DNA of 5,616 nt from Chloroflexota bacterium (GTDB lineage Bacteria > Chloroflexota > UBA6077 > FW602-bin22 > JACPQP01), in NCBI GenBank assembly GCA_016190465.1, contig JACPQP010000572.1, positions 1-5,616 of the forward strand, given 5' to 3'. Position numbers and translations under genes: made by a program. The notes beneath the pieces were generated by a model. The model did no database searches, had not been told where the DNA came from, and saw only the letters and a list, made by a program, of their open reading frames with translations. Shown piece after piece: positions 1 through 5,417 of the stretch (positions are counted from its first letter, which is position 1; the number at the start of each line of letters is the position of its first letter).

Positions 1-268
1 GGACAGTCTCGAGGGCCCGGGTGCGGCGAGAGGCGGCCGGCACGTCCAGCCTCACGATCGCATAGCCCTCTCGCCCGACGACGGGCTGCCGGGAGTGCGG
101 TTGGAGCGCAACCTGGAGGTCGAGCGGATCGACCGGGAAAGTTTCGCTCAACCGGCCGATCTCCGAAGGAATGGGCTGCTGAACGTCGACCCAGGTCAGC
201 CCTTCGACGGCGACCTGCTCGACGTGGTCGAGAATACCGATCCCGCTCAGTCCCACCGCAGGATCCAC
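1..268 (-). CDS. CorA-like divalent cation transporter, N-terminal fragment (runs off left edge)
   Basis: Reading the minus strand from a GTG at 268 gives 89 codons with no stop up to the window edge. The stretch LTWVDVQQPIPSEIGRL, then FPVDPLDL, then RQPVV..EGYAIVRLDVP, follows the pattern of the CorA cytoplasmic N-terminal domain (tWid...pt.eE...L...f..hPLdLed....qRPk...y.dYlf.vl..P). CorA proteins are pentameric inner-membrane channels for Mg2+ or Co2+. Their two C-terminal helices with the GMN motif would lie outside the window, so transport function is inferred from the N-terminal domain only. The start was chosen because a GGAG (276-279, minus strand) sits 7 bases upstream; a second in-frame GTG at 256 is possible. 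The chosen start overlaps the end of the upstream membrane-protein gene by 22 bp, which suggests translational coupling in one operon. Moderately sure of the family; a more distant CorA-like protein remains possible. Confidence 0.6.
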   Translation of the reverse strand, partial: MDPAVGLSGIGILDHVEQVAVEGLTWVDVQQPIPSEIGRLSETFPVDPLDLQVALQPHSRQPVVGREGYAIVRLDVPAASRRTRALETV

Positions 269-456
269 ACGCAGGCTCCGGCCAGCGCGATCGTGGCGAC
301 GACGAGCGCGGCACGCTGGCCGGGCAGCAAGAGGACATCTCGCGCCGCAAACAGCAGCATCGCCACCATCCCCACGGCCAGGATGAGCCAGGTGACGAGC
401 CAGGGGTGTTGGTCGGCAACGGTGCGAGCGAGACGAACGATGCGCAGGCGAGTCAC
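247..456 (-). CDS. Small two-helix membrane protein, function unknown
   Basis: This 69-residue protein starts at a GTG at 456 and shares 4 bp (GTGA) with the stop codon of the SRPBCC gene upstream. An AGGAGG-like stretch lies just ahead of the start, inside the end of the upstream gene. The N-terminal 16 residues are basic (R at 3, 5, 8 and 11). Two hydrophobic segments follow: about residues 19-37 (LVTWLILAVGMVAMLLFAA) and about 49-66 (AALVVATIALAGACVWIL). A short charged turn containing PGQR separates them. It is therefore probably a helical hairpin in the inner membrane. I do not recognise a family. Its place between an SRPBCC protein and a CorA-like transporter, with overlaps on both sides, indicates co-translation with them and perhaps a role at the membrane connected to the transporter. 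That role is inference. Longer readings of this frame, reaching back to 1434, cross coding sequence in other frames and are not real. Confidence 0.7.
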   Translation of the reverse strand: MTRLRIVRLARTVADQHPWLVTWLILAVGMVAMLLFAARDVLLLPGQRAALVVATIALAGACVWILRWD

Positions 457-914
457 GCCGAGGCCTCCTCTTCGCCATTTTCGCCATTGCGGCACCGGGC
501 GCGCAGGTTGAGAAGCGATTGGCGAGTCAGAGCCCGCAGCTCTTCCACCACCCGGTTGGCGATGAACGGGACGTTTGACCCGGGAAACTGGTACTCTCCG
601 ACGAAGCCCACGCGCGTGCCCGCCGGAGTGGGGGAAAACGTCCACGTCGACCGGCTCGTCACCTGGCCGTCGGAGACCGAGGTGATCTTGCGGTTGGGCT
701 CGAACTCCACGATCCGCAGCGTCGTGCTGACGCGAAAGCCGAAGACCGAGCCCGTGGCGCGCACGGCCGCGCCCACCCCCTGACTGGCTTCTCCGATCGG
801 CTCGAATGCCTCGAAGCCGGCCATCCAGTGAAGCGCGTTGCGGTGGTCGGCGACGAAGGCGAAGACGCGCTCGACCAGCGCGGCGATCTCGATCTCGTCG
901 TGCACCGTGGGCAT
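453..914 (-). CDS. SRPBCC-family (polyketide cyclase/dehydrase-like) protein
   Basis: The 153-residue protein begins MPTVHDEIEIAALVERVFAF, the usual opening beta strand and helix of the START/Bet v1 (SRPBCC) fold, where a small molecule is held in a deep pocket. Further matching features are VADHRNALHWM (residues 21-31, the typical '..d..n.p.W'), a run of amphipathic strands (VRATGSVFGFRVSTTLRIVEFEPNRKI, positions about 51-77), a WTFSPTPAGTRVGFVGEYQF segment at about 91-110, and a long C-terminal helix (about 114-140). Such proteins of about 150 residues are often annotated polyketide_cyc2. Ligand and reaction cannot be told from sequence, and many members are only binding proteins. The start at 914 is supported by AGGAG five bases upstream (920-924) and by a promoter 35-63 bases upstream. 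The acidic C-terminal tail (NGENGEEEASA) overlaps the next gene by 4 bp. It is the first gene of a three-gene operon. Confidence 0.8.
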   Translation of the reverse strand: MPTVHDEIEIAALVERVFAFVADHRNALHWMAGFEAFEPIGEASQGVGAAVRATGSVFGFRVSTTLRIVEFEPNRKITSVSDGQVTSRSTWTFSPTPAGTRVGFVGEYQFPGSNVPFIANRVVEELRALTRQSLLNLRARCRNGENGEEEASA

Positions 915-948
915 AGCATCTCCTGAGCCTCTTTTCCACACGGCCAAA

Positions 949-977
949 ACGATAGCACCGGATCGGGGCGCCGTCAA
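949..977 (-). promoter_or_regulatory. Predicted sigma70-type promoter of the SRPBCC operon
   Basis: On the minus strand TTGACG (977-972) and TATCGT (954-949) are separated by exactly 17 bases. The first matches the -35 consensus at 5 of 6 positions and the second the -10 consensus at 4 of 6. Transcription would start near 942, giving a leader of about 28 bases that holds the AGGAG site. The position fits the first gene of the operon well. Predicted from sequence only. Confidence 0.6.
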
Positions 978-1015
978 ATGGTTCCGGTTCCGCGCGTGTT
1001 GCGACCCGAGGCCGC

Positions 1016-1044
1016 TTGTCATGGGCGCCTCCGACGCCTATGAT
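1016..1044 (+). promoter_or_regulatory. Predicted sigma70-type promoter of the DNA methyltransferase gene
   Basis: TTGTCA (1016-1021) and TATGAT (1039-1044) are separated by 17 bases, and each differs from consensus at one position. Transcription would start near 1051, leaving a leader of about 107 bases before the ATG at 1158. The promoter is back to back with the one at 949-977, with 38 bases between the two -35 boxes, so a single regulator bound there could affect both operons. Confidence 0.6.
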
Positions 1045-1088
1045 GTGCAGGGCGCTTCGTGGTGCCGCGTAACAGCTCACCGCAAGCC

Positions 1089-1117
1089 CCTTGGTGCTCT
1101 TTGTGTCTTCGTGGTGA
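1089..1117. repeat. Short interspersed repeat ('HEDTKSTKG'-type)
   Basis: The minus strand reads tcaccacgaagacacaaaga followed by gcaccaagg. From memory, near-identical short elements are scattered through intergenic DNA of many uncultured bacteria and produce false peptides such as HEDTKSTKG or TTKTQRAPRG when translated, as happens here on the minus strand. The copy lies in the untranslated leader of the methyltransferase gene. Only one copy is in this window, so its repeat status rests on recognition rather than on sequence seen here. Confidence 0.5.
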
Positions 1118-1157
1118 GCCCGTCGTCCTGGGGCACGAGGTTCACCACGGCAAGGCA

Positions 1158-2843
1158 ATGACTGTGGGAAATGGTAGGAGAGACCACACCGGCAACGGTG
1201 CCACCGCCGCGCACCTGGCCGAGAACAGGCTGGTCCGTCTCGCCCTCGACCTCGGCGCCGCCGAGATCGGCGGGCCGCTGACCCCCGCCGAACGGCATCT
1301 TGTCGAGCAGGCCTCGTCAAACACCGCGGCAGACTCCGCGGTTGGCGCGGTGGTCGACGAGGCCCGCGCGTCGATCCTGGCGGGGTCCGATCCTCTCGGT
1401 CGGGAGCTCTGCCGCATCCGCCCGGCCGCCGCACGGCGCGCGGCGGGCGCGTTCTACACGCCGCCAGCGCTGGTCGGCCCGATGCTCGCCTGGGCGCTCT
1501 CCCACAGGCTGGACCGGTTGATCGACTGTGGCTGCGGAAGTGGCCGTTTCGTCGCGGGGGCGGTGCGCCGCGAGCCCGAGCTTGCCGTCGTCGCCGTGGA
1601 CATCGACCCGATCGCCACCATCCTCACGCGCGCGAACCTGGCGGCTCTGGGTGCGCGAAGAGCGACCGTCACTCAGGCGGACTACCTGACGCTCGACCTC
1701 CCGCGCATCGCCGGCCGCACGGCGTTCGTCGGGAACCCGCCTTACGTCCGGCACCACGACCTCTCGGCCGCCGCGAAGGACTGGGCGGTCGCGACGGCGT
1801 GTCGCCTGGGCTACACGATATCGACGCTGGCCGGCCTGCACGTGTACTTCTACCTGGCCACCGCGGCCCACGCGCAGCCCGGCGATGTCGGCTGCTTCGT
1901 GACGAGCGCGGAGTGGCTCGACGTGAACTACGGCGCGGTCGTCCGGGATCTCCTCCTCAACGGGCTCGGCGGCCAGGCGGTTCACGTCGTCGATCCGCGG
2001 GCCGTCCCCTTCGAGGACGCGATGACCACGGCGGCCATCGCCTGTTTTCAGGTCGGCGGCGTGCCGGGAACGATGCGGCTTCGCCTGGTCGAAACGACCG
2101 CCGAGCAACTGGACCTGCTTGACCCGGGAGCCGGCTGCGAGCTCGGGCGCGATACGCTCGTCAGGGCAGACCGCTGGACACCGCTGCTCCGGGGCCATCG
2201 CTCGGCGCCCGACTGGACCAGCCAGAGCCCTCTGCGAGCGATCGCCCGCGTCCACCGCGGCGTCGTGACCGGCGCAAACGACTTCTTCATCCTCAGTCGT
2301 GAGCGGGCGCGGGATCTTGGCCTCGAGGCGTGGTGCCGCCCGGCCATCACGAGCGCGGAGGAGATCCTGCGCTCCGGTGGCGTCGTCCGCGACGGCCCGG
2401 AGCGGCTACTCCTGCTCGACGTGCCCGCGGACGTCGACCGCGAGGCCTACCCGGGACTCGACGCCTACCTTTGCGACGGTGAACGATCCCACGCGGGAAA
2501 ACCCGCGATCTCCGAGCGCTACATCGCCAGCCATCGCCGCCCCTGGTGGCACCTCGGCCTCTCGGCCCCGCCTCCCATCGTGGCCACCTACATGGCGCGT
2601 CAGGCGCCGGCCTTCGCCCTCAACCCGGATGGCCTCGCCGTGGTCAACATCGCGCACGGCATCTACCCGTTTGACGACCTCGGGCCGGACCAGCTTTCCT
2701 GTCTCGTCGCCGCGCTCAACGACCTCCGCCACACGTTCACGGGCCGTGGACGCACTTACCACGGTGGCCTGGAGAAGTTCGAGCCACGCGAGATGGAAGC
2801 GCTTCTCATCCCGGGCAGGCGGGGCATTCTTACGCCATTCTGA
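1158..2843 (+). CDS. Solitary N6-adenine DNA methyltransferase (gamma class, M.TaqI/Eco57I-like)
   Basis: This 561-residue protein should transfer a methyl group from S-adenosylmethionine to adenine N6 in a specific DNA site. Motifs appear in gamma-class order: motif X GAFYTPP (97-103), motif I DCGCGSGRF (123-131), motif II AVDIDP (146-151), motif III QAD (173-175) and the catalytic motif IV NPPY (193-196). The remaining catalytic-fold strands follow (LHVYFYLATAA, then CFVTSAEWL). The C-terminal half from about residue 357 resembles a TaqI-type target-recognition domain, with RGVVTGANDFF (367-377), RPWWHLG and RTYHGGLEKFEP near the end. No PD-(D/E)XK nuclease motif is seen in the short N-terminal 95 residues, so this does not look like a type IIG fusion. 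No restriction gene is nearby. The ATG at 1158 has only a weak AAGG; GTG 1164 is possible. An in-frame ATG at 1059 would place the start only about 8 bases after the predicted transcription start and translate a repeat, so it was rejected. Confidence 0.85.
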   Translation: MTVGNGRRDHTGNGATAAHLAENRLVRLALDLGAAEIGGPLTPAERHLVEQASSNTAADSAVGAVVDEARASILAGSDPLGRELCRIRPAAARRAAGAFYTPPALVGPMLAWALSHRLDRLIDCGCGSGRFVAGAVRREPELAVVAVDIDPIATILTRANLAALGARRATVTQADYLTLDLPRIAGRTAFVGNPPYVRHHDLSAAAKDWAVATACRLGYTISTLAGLHVYFYLATAAHAQPGDVGCFVTSAEWLDVNYGAVVRDLLLNGLGGQAVHVVDPRAVPFEDAMTTAAIACFQVGGVPGTMRLRLVETTAEQLDLLDPGAGCELGRDTLVRADRWTPLLRGHRSAPDWTSQSPLRAIARVHRGVVTGANDFFILSRERARDLGLEAWCRPAITSAEEILRSGGVVRDGPERLLLLDVPADVDREAYPGLDAYLCDGERSHAGKPAISERYIASHRRPWWHLGLSAPPPIVATYMARQAPAFALNPDGLAVVNIAHGIYPFDDLGPDQLSCLVAALNDLRHTFTGRGRTYHGGLEKFEPREMEALLIPGRRGILTPF

Positions 2844-2967
2844 GAGACCTCTACCGTTTCTCCTACAGATGGTCGGCACAATTGCCCCCGGAGACGCGTC
2901 GAGCGCAGCCCGACTGGGGCAGCCGCGAAGTCGAAGCGAGATCAGACGCTCTTGAGGGGTTTAGGAG
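2844..2967 (+). other. Intergenic spacer without recognised signal
   Basis: These 124 bases between the methyltransferase and the receiver gene contain no recognisable terminator (no stable GC stem followed by a T run) and no clear -35/-10 pair. The receiver gene may be transcribed by read-through from the methyltransferase promoter or from a promoter I cannot recognise. The last 20 bases hold two purine-rich tracts used as ribosome binding sites (see the receiver gene). Confidence 0.4.
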
Positions 2968-3351
2968 ATGGCCGACGTCAACACCAAGCGAATCATCGTG
3001 GTCGACAGTGATCCGGACTCTTTCGAGCCGCTGGAGCGGCGCCTGCGCCAGCGGGGCCTCGACCCGCTCGTCCTCCGGCGCGGGGAGCGCGTCGTCAAGA
3101 CCGTGAAGGACGAGAAGCCAGGGGCGGTCATTCTCGAGCTGACGCTCCCCGATATGGATGGCTACCAGGTCCTGAAGCAGCTCAAGGACGACTGGGAGGC
3201 CAAGAAGGTCCCGGTGCTGGTCGTCTCGGAGTACACCTCGCGGCTCGACTACAAGGGGCGCGAGTGGGCGGAGCAGATCGTCACCAAGCCCGTGGACCTG
3301 GATGAGCTCGTCGATCGAGTCCAGACGGCGGCCAGCAAGAAGAGGGATTAG
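2968..3351 (+). CDS. Stand-alone receiver-domain protein with Glu at the phospho-acceptor position (pseudo-receiver)
   Basis: The 127 residues make a single CheY-like receiver domain with no output domain. Visible landmarks are strand 1 RIIVVDSD (8-15), strand 3 AVILELTLPDMDG (53-65), strand 4 VPVLVVSEYT (81-90) and TKPVD (106-110). Compared with canonical receivers (LLDL.LPDMDG), the phospho-accepting Asp is replaced by Glu57 (codon GAG, 3136-3138). The acidic pair is Asp13-Ser14 rather than two acids. The switch Thr/Ser (Ser87) and the conserved Lys (Lys107) are kept. Glu at this site often mimics the phosphorylated state, so the protein may be constitutively 'on' or act through protein contacts rather than phosphotransfer; this is inference. 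No histidine kinase is in the window. The ATG directly abuts AGGAG, which is too close for normal use; GAGGGG 8 bases upstream is the likelier ribosome site. Confidence 0.88.
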   Translation: MADVNTKRIIVVDSDPDSFEPLERRLRQRGLDPLVLRRGERVVKTVKDEKPGAVILELTLPDMDGYQVLKQLKDDWEAKKVPVLVVSEYTSRLDYKGREWAEQIVTKPVDLDELVDRVQTAASKKRD

Positions 3352-3355
3352 GCCG

Positions 3356-4144
3356 CTAACGGTCCTGGAACCGCGGCGGGCGCTTCTCGAGGAACGCGCG
3401 AATGCCCTCGCGCCAGTCCTCGCTCCGCGACGCCTCGGCCAGGCACTGCGCCTCGACGCGCTCGCCGTCGGCGACCGGAAGCGGCAGCCCCTCGCGCAGC
3501 GCTCGCAGGATCAGGCGCGTGGCCACGGCCGGCTTGCTGGCGAGCACACGAGCCAGGTCGAGCGCCGCGGTGGCCAGGTGGTCGTCCGGGACCACCCGGT
3601 CGACCAGGCCGATCTGCTGGGCCTCGGCGGCAGAGATACTCTCGCCGGTGAGGAGCAGGAGCCTGGCTCGCCCATTGGGGACCAGCCTCGGCAGTCGCTG
3701 CGTCCCTCCCCAGCCAGGGATGACCCCCAGATTGATCTCCGGCTGGCCGAACCGGGCGCGCTCGGCGGCGACCCGGAAGTGGCAGGCCATCGCCAGCTCG
3801 TTGCCGCCGCCGAAGCAGACGCCGTTCACCGCGGCGATCACCGGCCGGTCGAAGGCCTCGATCTGGTCGAAGACCGTCTGGCCGCGACGGGCGAACTGCT
3901 GGGCCGCCTCCGCGCTGTCGATCGCCTCGATCTCCCGAATGTTGGCGCCGGCCGCGAAGGTGCGGCTTCCCGCGCCGGTGATGATGACGGCCTTCACGGA
4001 CGGGTCGGTGGCCAGATCGTGAAACACCCGCTCGATCTCGTCGACGGTCCCCAGGCTCAGCGCGTTGACCGGCGGGTTGTTGATCGTCACCGTCACGATG
4101 GCGCCGTCGCGCTCGACGGCGATCGTCTTATCGCTCGCCGACAT
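3356..4144 (-). CDS. Enoyl-CoA hydratase/isomerase family protein (crotonase fold)
   Basis: The 262-residue length is typical of single-domain enoyl-CoA hydratases, which add water to trans-2-enoyl-CoA in fatty-acid or related beta-oxidation in the cytoplasm. The two oxyanion-hole segments are present: FAAGANI (63-69) and GVCFGGGNELAMAC (108-121). Both catalytic glutamates of the rat hydratase (Glu144, Glu164) have counterparts, Glu116 in GGGNELA and Glu136 in FGQPEINLGVIPGWGGTQRL. Hydratase activity is therefore more likely than an isomerase or dehalogenase role. The first segment has Asn in place of the usual Asp (AGAN for AGAD), a variation I regard as tolerated in the family. The C-terminal helix SEDWREGIRAFLEKRPPRF is standard. 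GAGG five bases ahead of the ATG, plus AGGAGG slightly further up, support the start. It follows moaA by 54 bases and is probably co-transcribed with it. Substrate cannot be assigned; a short-chain enoyl-CoA is the default. Confidence 0.92.
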   Translation of the reverse strand: MSASDKTIAVERDGAIVTVTINNPPVNALSLGTVDEIERVFHDLATDPSVKAVIITGAGSRTFAAGANIREIEAIDSAEAAQQFARRGQTVFDQIEAFDRPVIAAVNGVCFGGGNELAMACHFRVAAERARFGQPEINLGVIPGWGGTQRLPRLVPNGRARLLLLTGESISAAEAQQIGLVDRVVPDDHLATAALDLARVLASKPAVATRLILRALREGLPLPVADGERVEAQCLAEASRSEDWREGIRAFLEKRPPRFQDR

Positions 4145-4163
4145 AGTGTCCTCGCCTCCTCTC

Positions 4164-4195
4164 GCCCCGTCCCCCCGTCGCCGCGTCGCCCCGTC
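4164..4195. repeat. Four-copy octamer tandem repeat between moaA and the hydratase gene
   Basis: Four consecutive 8-base units occur on the plus strand: GCCCCGTC, CCCCCGTC, GCCGCGTC and GCCCCGTC. They fill most of the 54-base spacer downstream of the moaA stop. On the transcribed (minus) strand the array is G-rich, with runs of 4, 6 and 4 G. It ends about 19 bases before the hydratase ATG, just upstream of its AGGAGG. Confidence 0.75.
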
Positions 4196-4198
4196 GGT

Positions 4199-5197
4199 CT
4201 ACCCTCCGATCTGAGACATGCTCCGCGACGCGCGCTGGAAGGCTGCCCCTTCGTTGATCTTGTGCTTCAGCTCCTTCTGGCCGACGGCCATCGCCAGGAT
4301 CGCGGCGAGCTCTTCGTCGCTGGCGCCGTTTCGGAGCGGCGTGCGCAAATCGGTCTCGTCGATCGAGAAGAGGCACGTCCGGATCTGCCCGTCGGCCGTC
4401 AGGCGAATGCGGTTGCAGTGCGCGCAGAATGGCTCGGAGACGGGGTTGATGAACCCCATCTCGCCGACGCCATCGGCAAAGCGGTAGCGCTGGGCAGTCG
4501 AGCTCTGATCCGGGTCGTCGATCCGGACGAGCGGGCGCCACGCGTTGATCCGCTCGCGGATCTCGCGGCCCGGCAGCACCAGTTCCCGCCGCCAGTTGCC
4601 GTCGGCATCCAGCGGCATGAACTCGATGAACCGCACCACGAAGGGCCTCTCCCGGGCAAGCCGGGCAAAAGCCAGGATCTCATCTTCGGTGAAGTCCCGC
4701 ATCGCGACGGCGTTGATCTTGATCGGCCGAATCGACGGGTACTTTTCTAGCTCGGCCAGGCCGGCCAGCACCCGGTCGAGGCAGTCCCGCCGCGTCACGC
4801 GGTGGAACTTCTCGCGGACCAGACTGTCGAGGCTGACGTTGATGCGGGTGAGACCGGCCTCGGCGAGCTCGCCGGCCAGCGTGGCGAGCTGCAACCCGTT
4901 GGTCGTCAGGCTCAGGCTCTCTAACCCCTCTCCCCGCAGCGCCTGAAGCATCCGGATCAGGTGGGGAAGTCCGGGGCGTATCGTCGGCTCGCCACCGGTC
5001 AGCCGGAGGTCGCGGATCCCCATCCGGACGGCGATTCGGGCGAGGCGAGCGATCTCGGGGAAGGTCAGCAGACGCTCGTTCGGCAGCCAGGGTAGCCCAT
5101 CGGCCGGCATACAGTAGACGCACCGAAAGTTGCACCGGTCGGTGAGCGAGATCCGCAGATCGCCCATCTGCCGGCCGTAGCTATCCACAAGTCGCAT
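4199..5197 (-). CDS. moaA: GTP 3',8-cyclase MoaA (molybdenum cofactor biosynthesis)
   Basis: MoaA is a radical-SAM enzyme that, with MoaC, converts GTP to cyclic pyranopterin monophosphate, the first step of molybdenum cofactor synthesis. Using the ATG at 5197 the protein has 332 residues, close to the family norm of about 330. The N-terminal radical-SAM cluster motif CNFRCVYC gives Cys22, Cys26 and Cys29. The SAM-binding GGEP is at 68-71. The C-terminal second [4Fe-4S] cluster ligands are Cys258, Cys261 and Cys275 (FCAHCNRIRLTADGQIRTC). The protein ends in the conserved Gly-Gly tail (SQIGG) needed for catalysis in characterised MoaA. The start is supported by AGGGG seven bases upstream and by the family alignment (MRLVDSYGR is a usual beginning). 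An in-frame GTG at 5272 would add 25 unlikely residues and start inside a repeat. No other moa, moe or mob gene is in the window; the next gene is an enoyl-CoA hydratase. Confidence 0.96.
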   Translation of the reverse strand: MRLVDSYGRQMGDLRISLTDRCNFRCVYCMPADGLPWLPNERLLTFPEIARLARIAVRMGIRDLRLTGGEPTIRPGLPHLIRMLQALRGEGLESLSLTTNGLQLATLAGELAEAGLTRINVSLDSLVREKFHRVTRRDCLDRVLAGLAELEKYPSIRPIKINAVAMRDFTEDEILAFARLARERPFVVRFIEFMPLDADGNWRRELVLPGREIRERINAWRPLVRIDDPDQSSTAQRYRFADGVGEMGFINPVSEPFCAHCNRIRLTADGQIRTCLFSIDETDLRTPLRNGASDEELAAILAMAVGQKELKHKINEGAAFQRASRSMSQIGG

Positions 5198-5262
5198 TCC
5201 GGTGCCCCTGGTCGCCGTTCGCACAGGCCCCCCCTTGCGCGGATTTGGAATCTCCGATGGCG

Positions 5263-5288
5263 GGGCGGCCACGGGGGGCCGCCCCTAC
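5263..5288. repeat. 26-bp hairpin-forming interspersed repeat, copy 1
   Basis: This unit is identical over 26 bases to the one at 5314-5339 and is in the same orientation, 51 bases apart. It folds into a stem of nine G-C pairs (5262-5270 with 5277-5285) around a six-base loop (ACGGGG), followed by CTAC. On the minus strand, the moaA message, it begins GTAGGGGCGGCC. The pattern recalls GTAGGGGCG...CGCCC palindromic repeats that I know from intergenic DNA of uncultured bacteria. Confidence 0.8.
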
Positions 5289-5313
5289 GGCTGGCGCGGT
5301 GCGGCTCGGGCCA

Positions 5314-5339
5314 GGGCGGCCACGGGGGGCCGCCCCTAC
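5314..5339. repeat. 26-bp hairpin-forming interspersed repeat, copy 2
   Basis: This is the second identical copy of the 26-bp unit. Its stem is eight G-C pairs (5314-5321 with 5328-5335) with the same six-base loop. Both copies fall inside the predicted untranslated leader of moaA, so the message would carry two strong hairpins ahead of the ribosome site. They are not followed by T runs and do not look like intrinsic terminators. Confidence 0.8.
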
Positions 5340-5389
5340 CGTAGATGCCGAAACCCGTTGTCGCGTGGCGCATACTCCCGCTGGCTTGG

Positions 5390-5417
5390 ATCATACCATC
5401 CCGTGGCGGGCTGTCAA
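5390..5417 (-). promoter_or_regulatory. Predicted sigma70-type promoter of moaA
   Basis: On the minus strand a perfect TTGACA (5417-5412) is followed after 16 bases by TATGAT (5395-5390), one mismatch from consensus. Transcription would begin near 5383 and give a leader of about 186 bases containing both 26-bp hairpins. The -35 box lies inside the left arm of the large inverted repeat at 5404-5498, while the -10 box lies just outside it. Confidence 0.65.

Noticed and set aside
247..1434. Long 395-codon minus-strand open frame
   Set aside because: It runs antisense through the methyltransferase start and out of frame with the SRPBCC gene. Only its last 69 codons from the GTG at 456 are protein-like.
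1317..2255. 312-codon minus-strand open frame
   Set aside because: It is antisense to the methyltransferase catalytic domain, has no recognisable motif, and shows the Arg-rich composition typical of a shadow frame.
2874..2890. Possible sigma54 promoter (GGCAC...TTGCC) upstream of the receiver gene
   Set aside because: The GG and GC elements are too close together compared with the fixed -24/-12 spacing.
3302..4750. 482-codon plus-strand open frame
   Set aside because: It is antisense to the clear hydratase and moaA genes, and its composition (Arg/Leu/Asp/Gly-rich) is that of a high-GC shadow frame.
5198..5272. N-terminal extension of MoaA from GTG 5272
   Set aside because: The 25 added residues are low-complexity, partly encoded by the 26-bp repeat, and absent from the usual MoaA N-terminus; ATG 5197 has its own AGGGG site.
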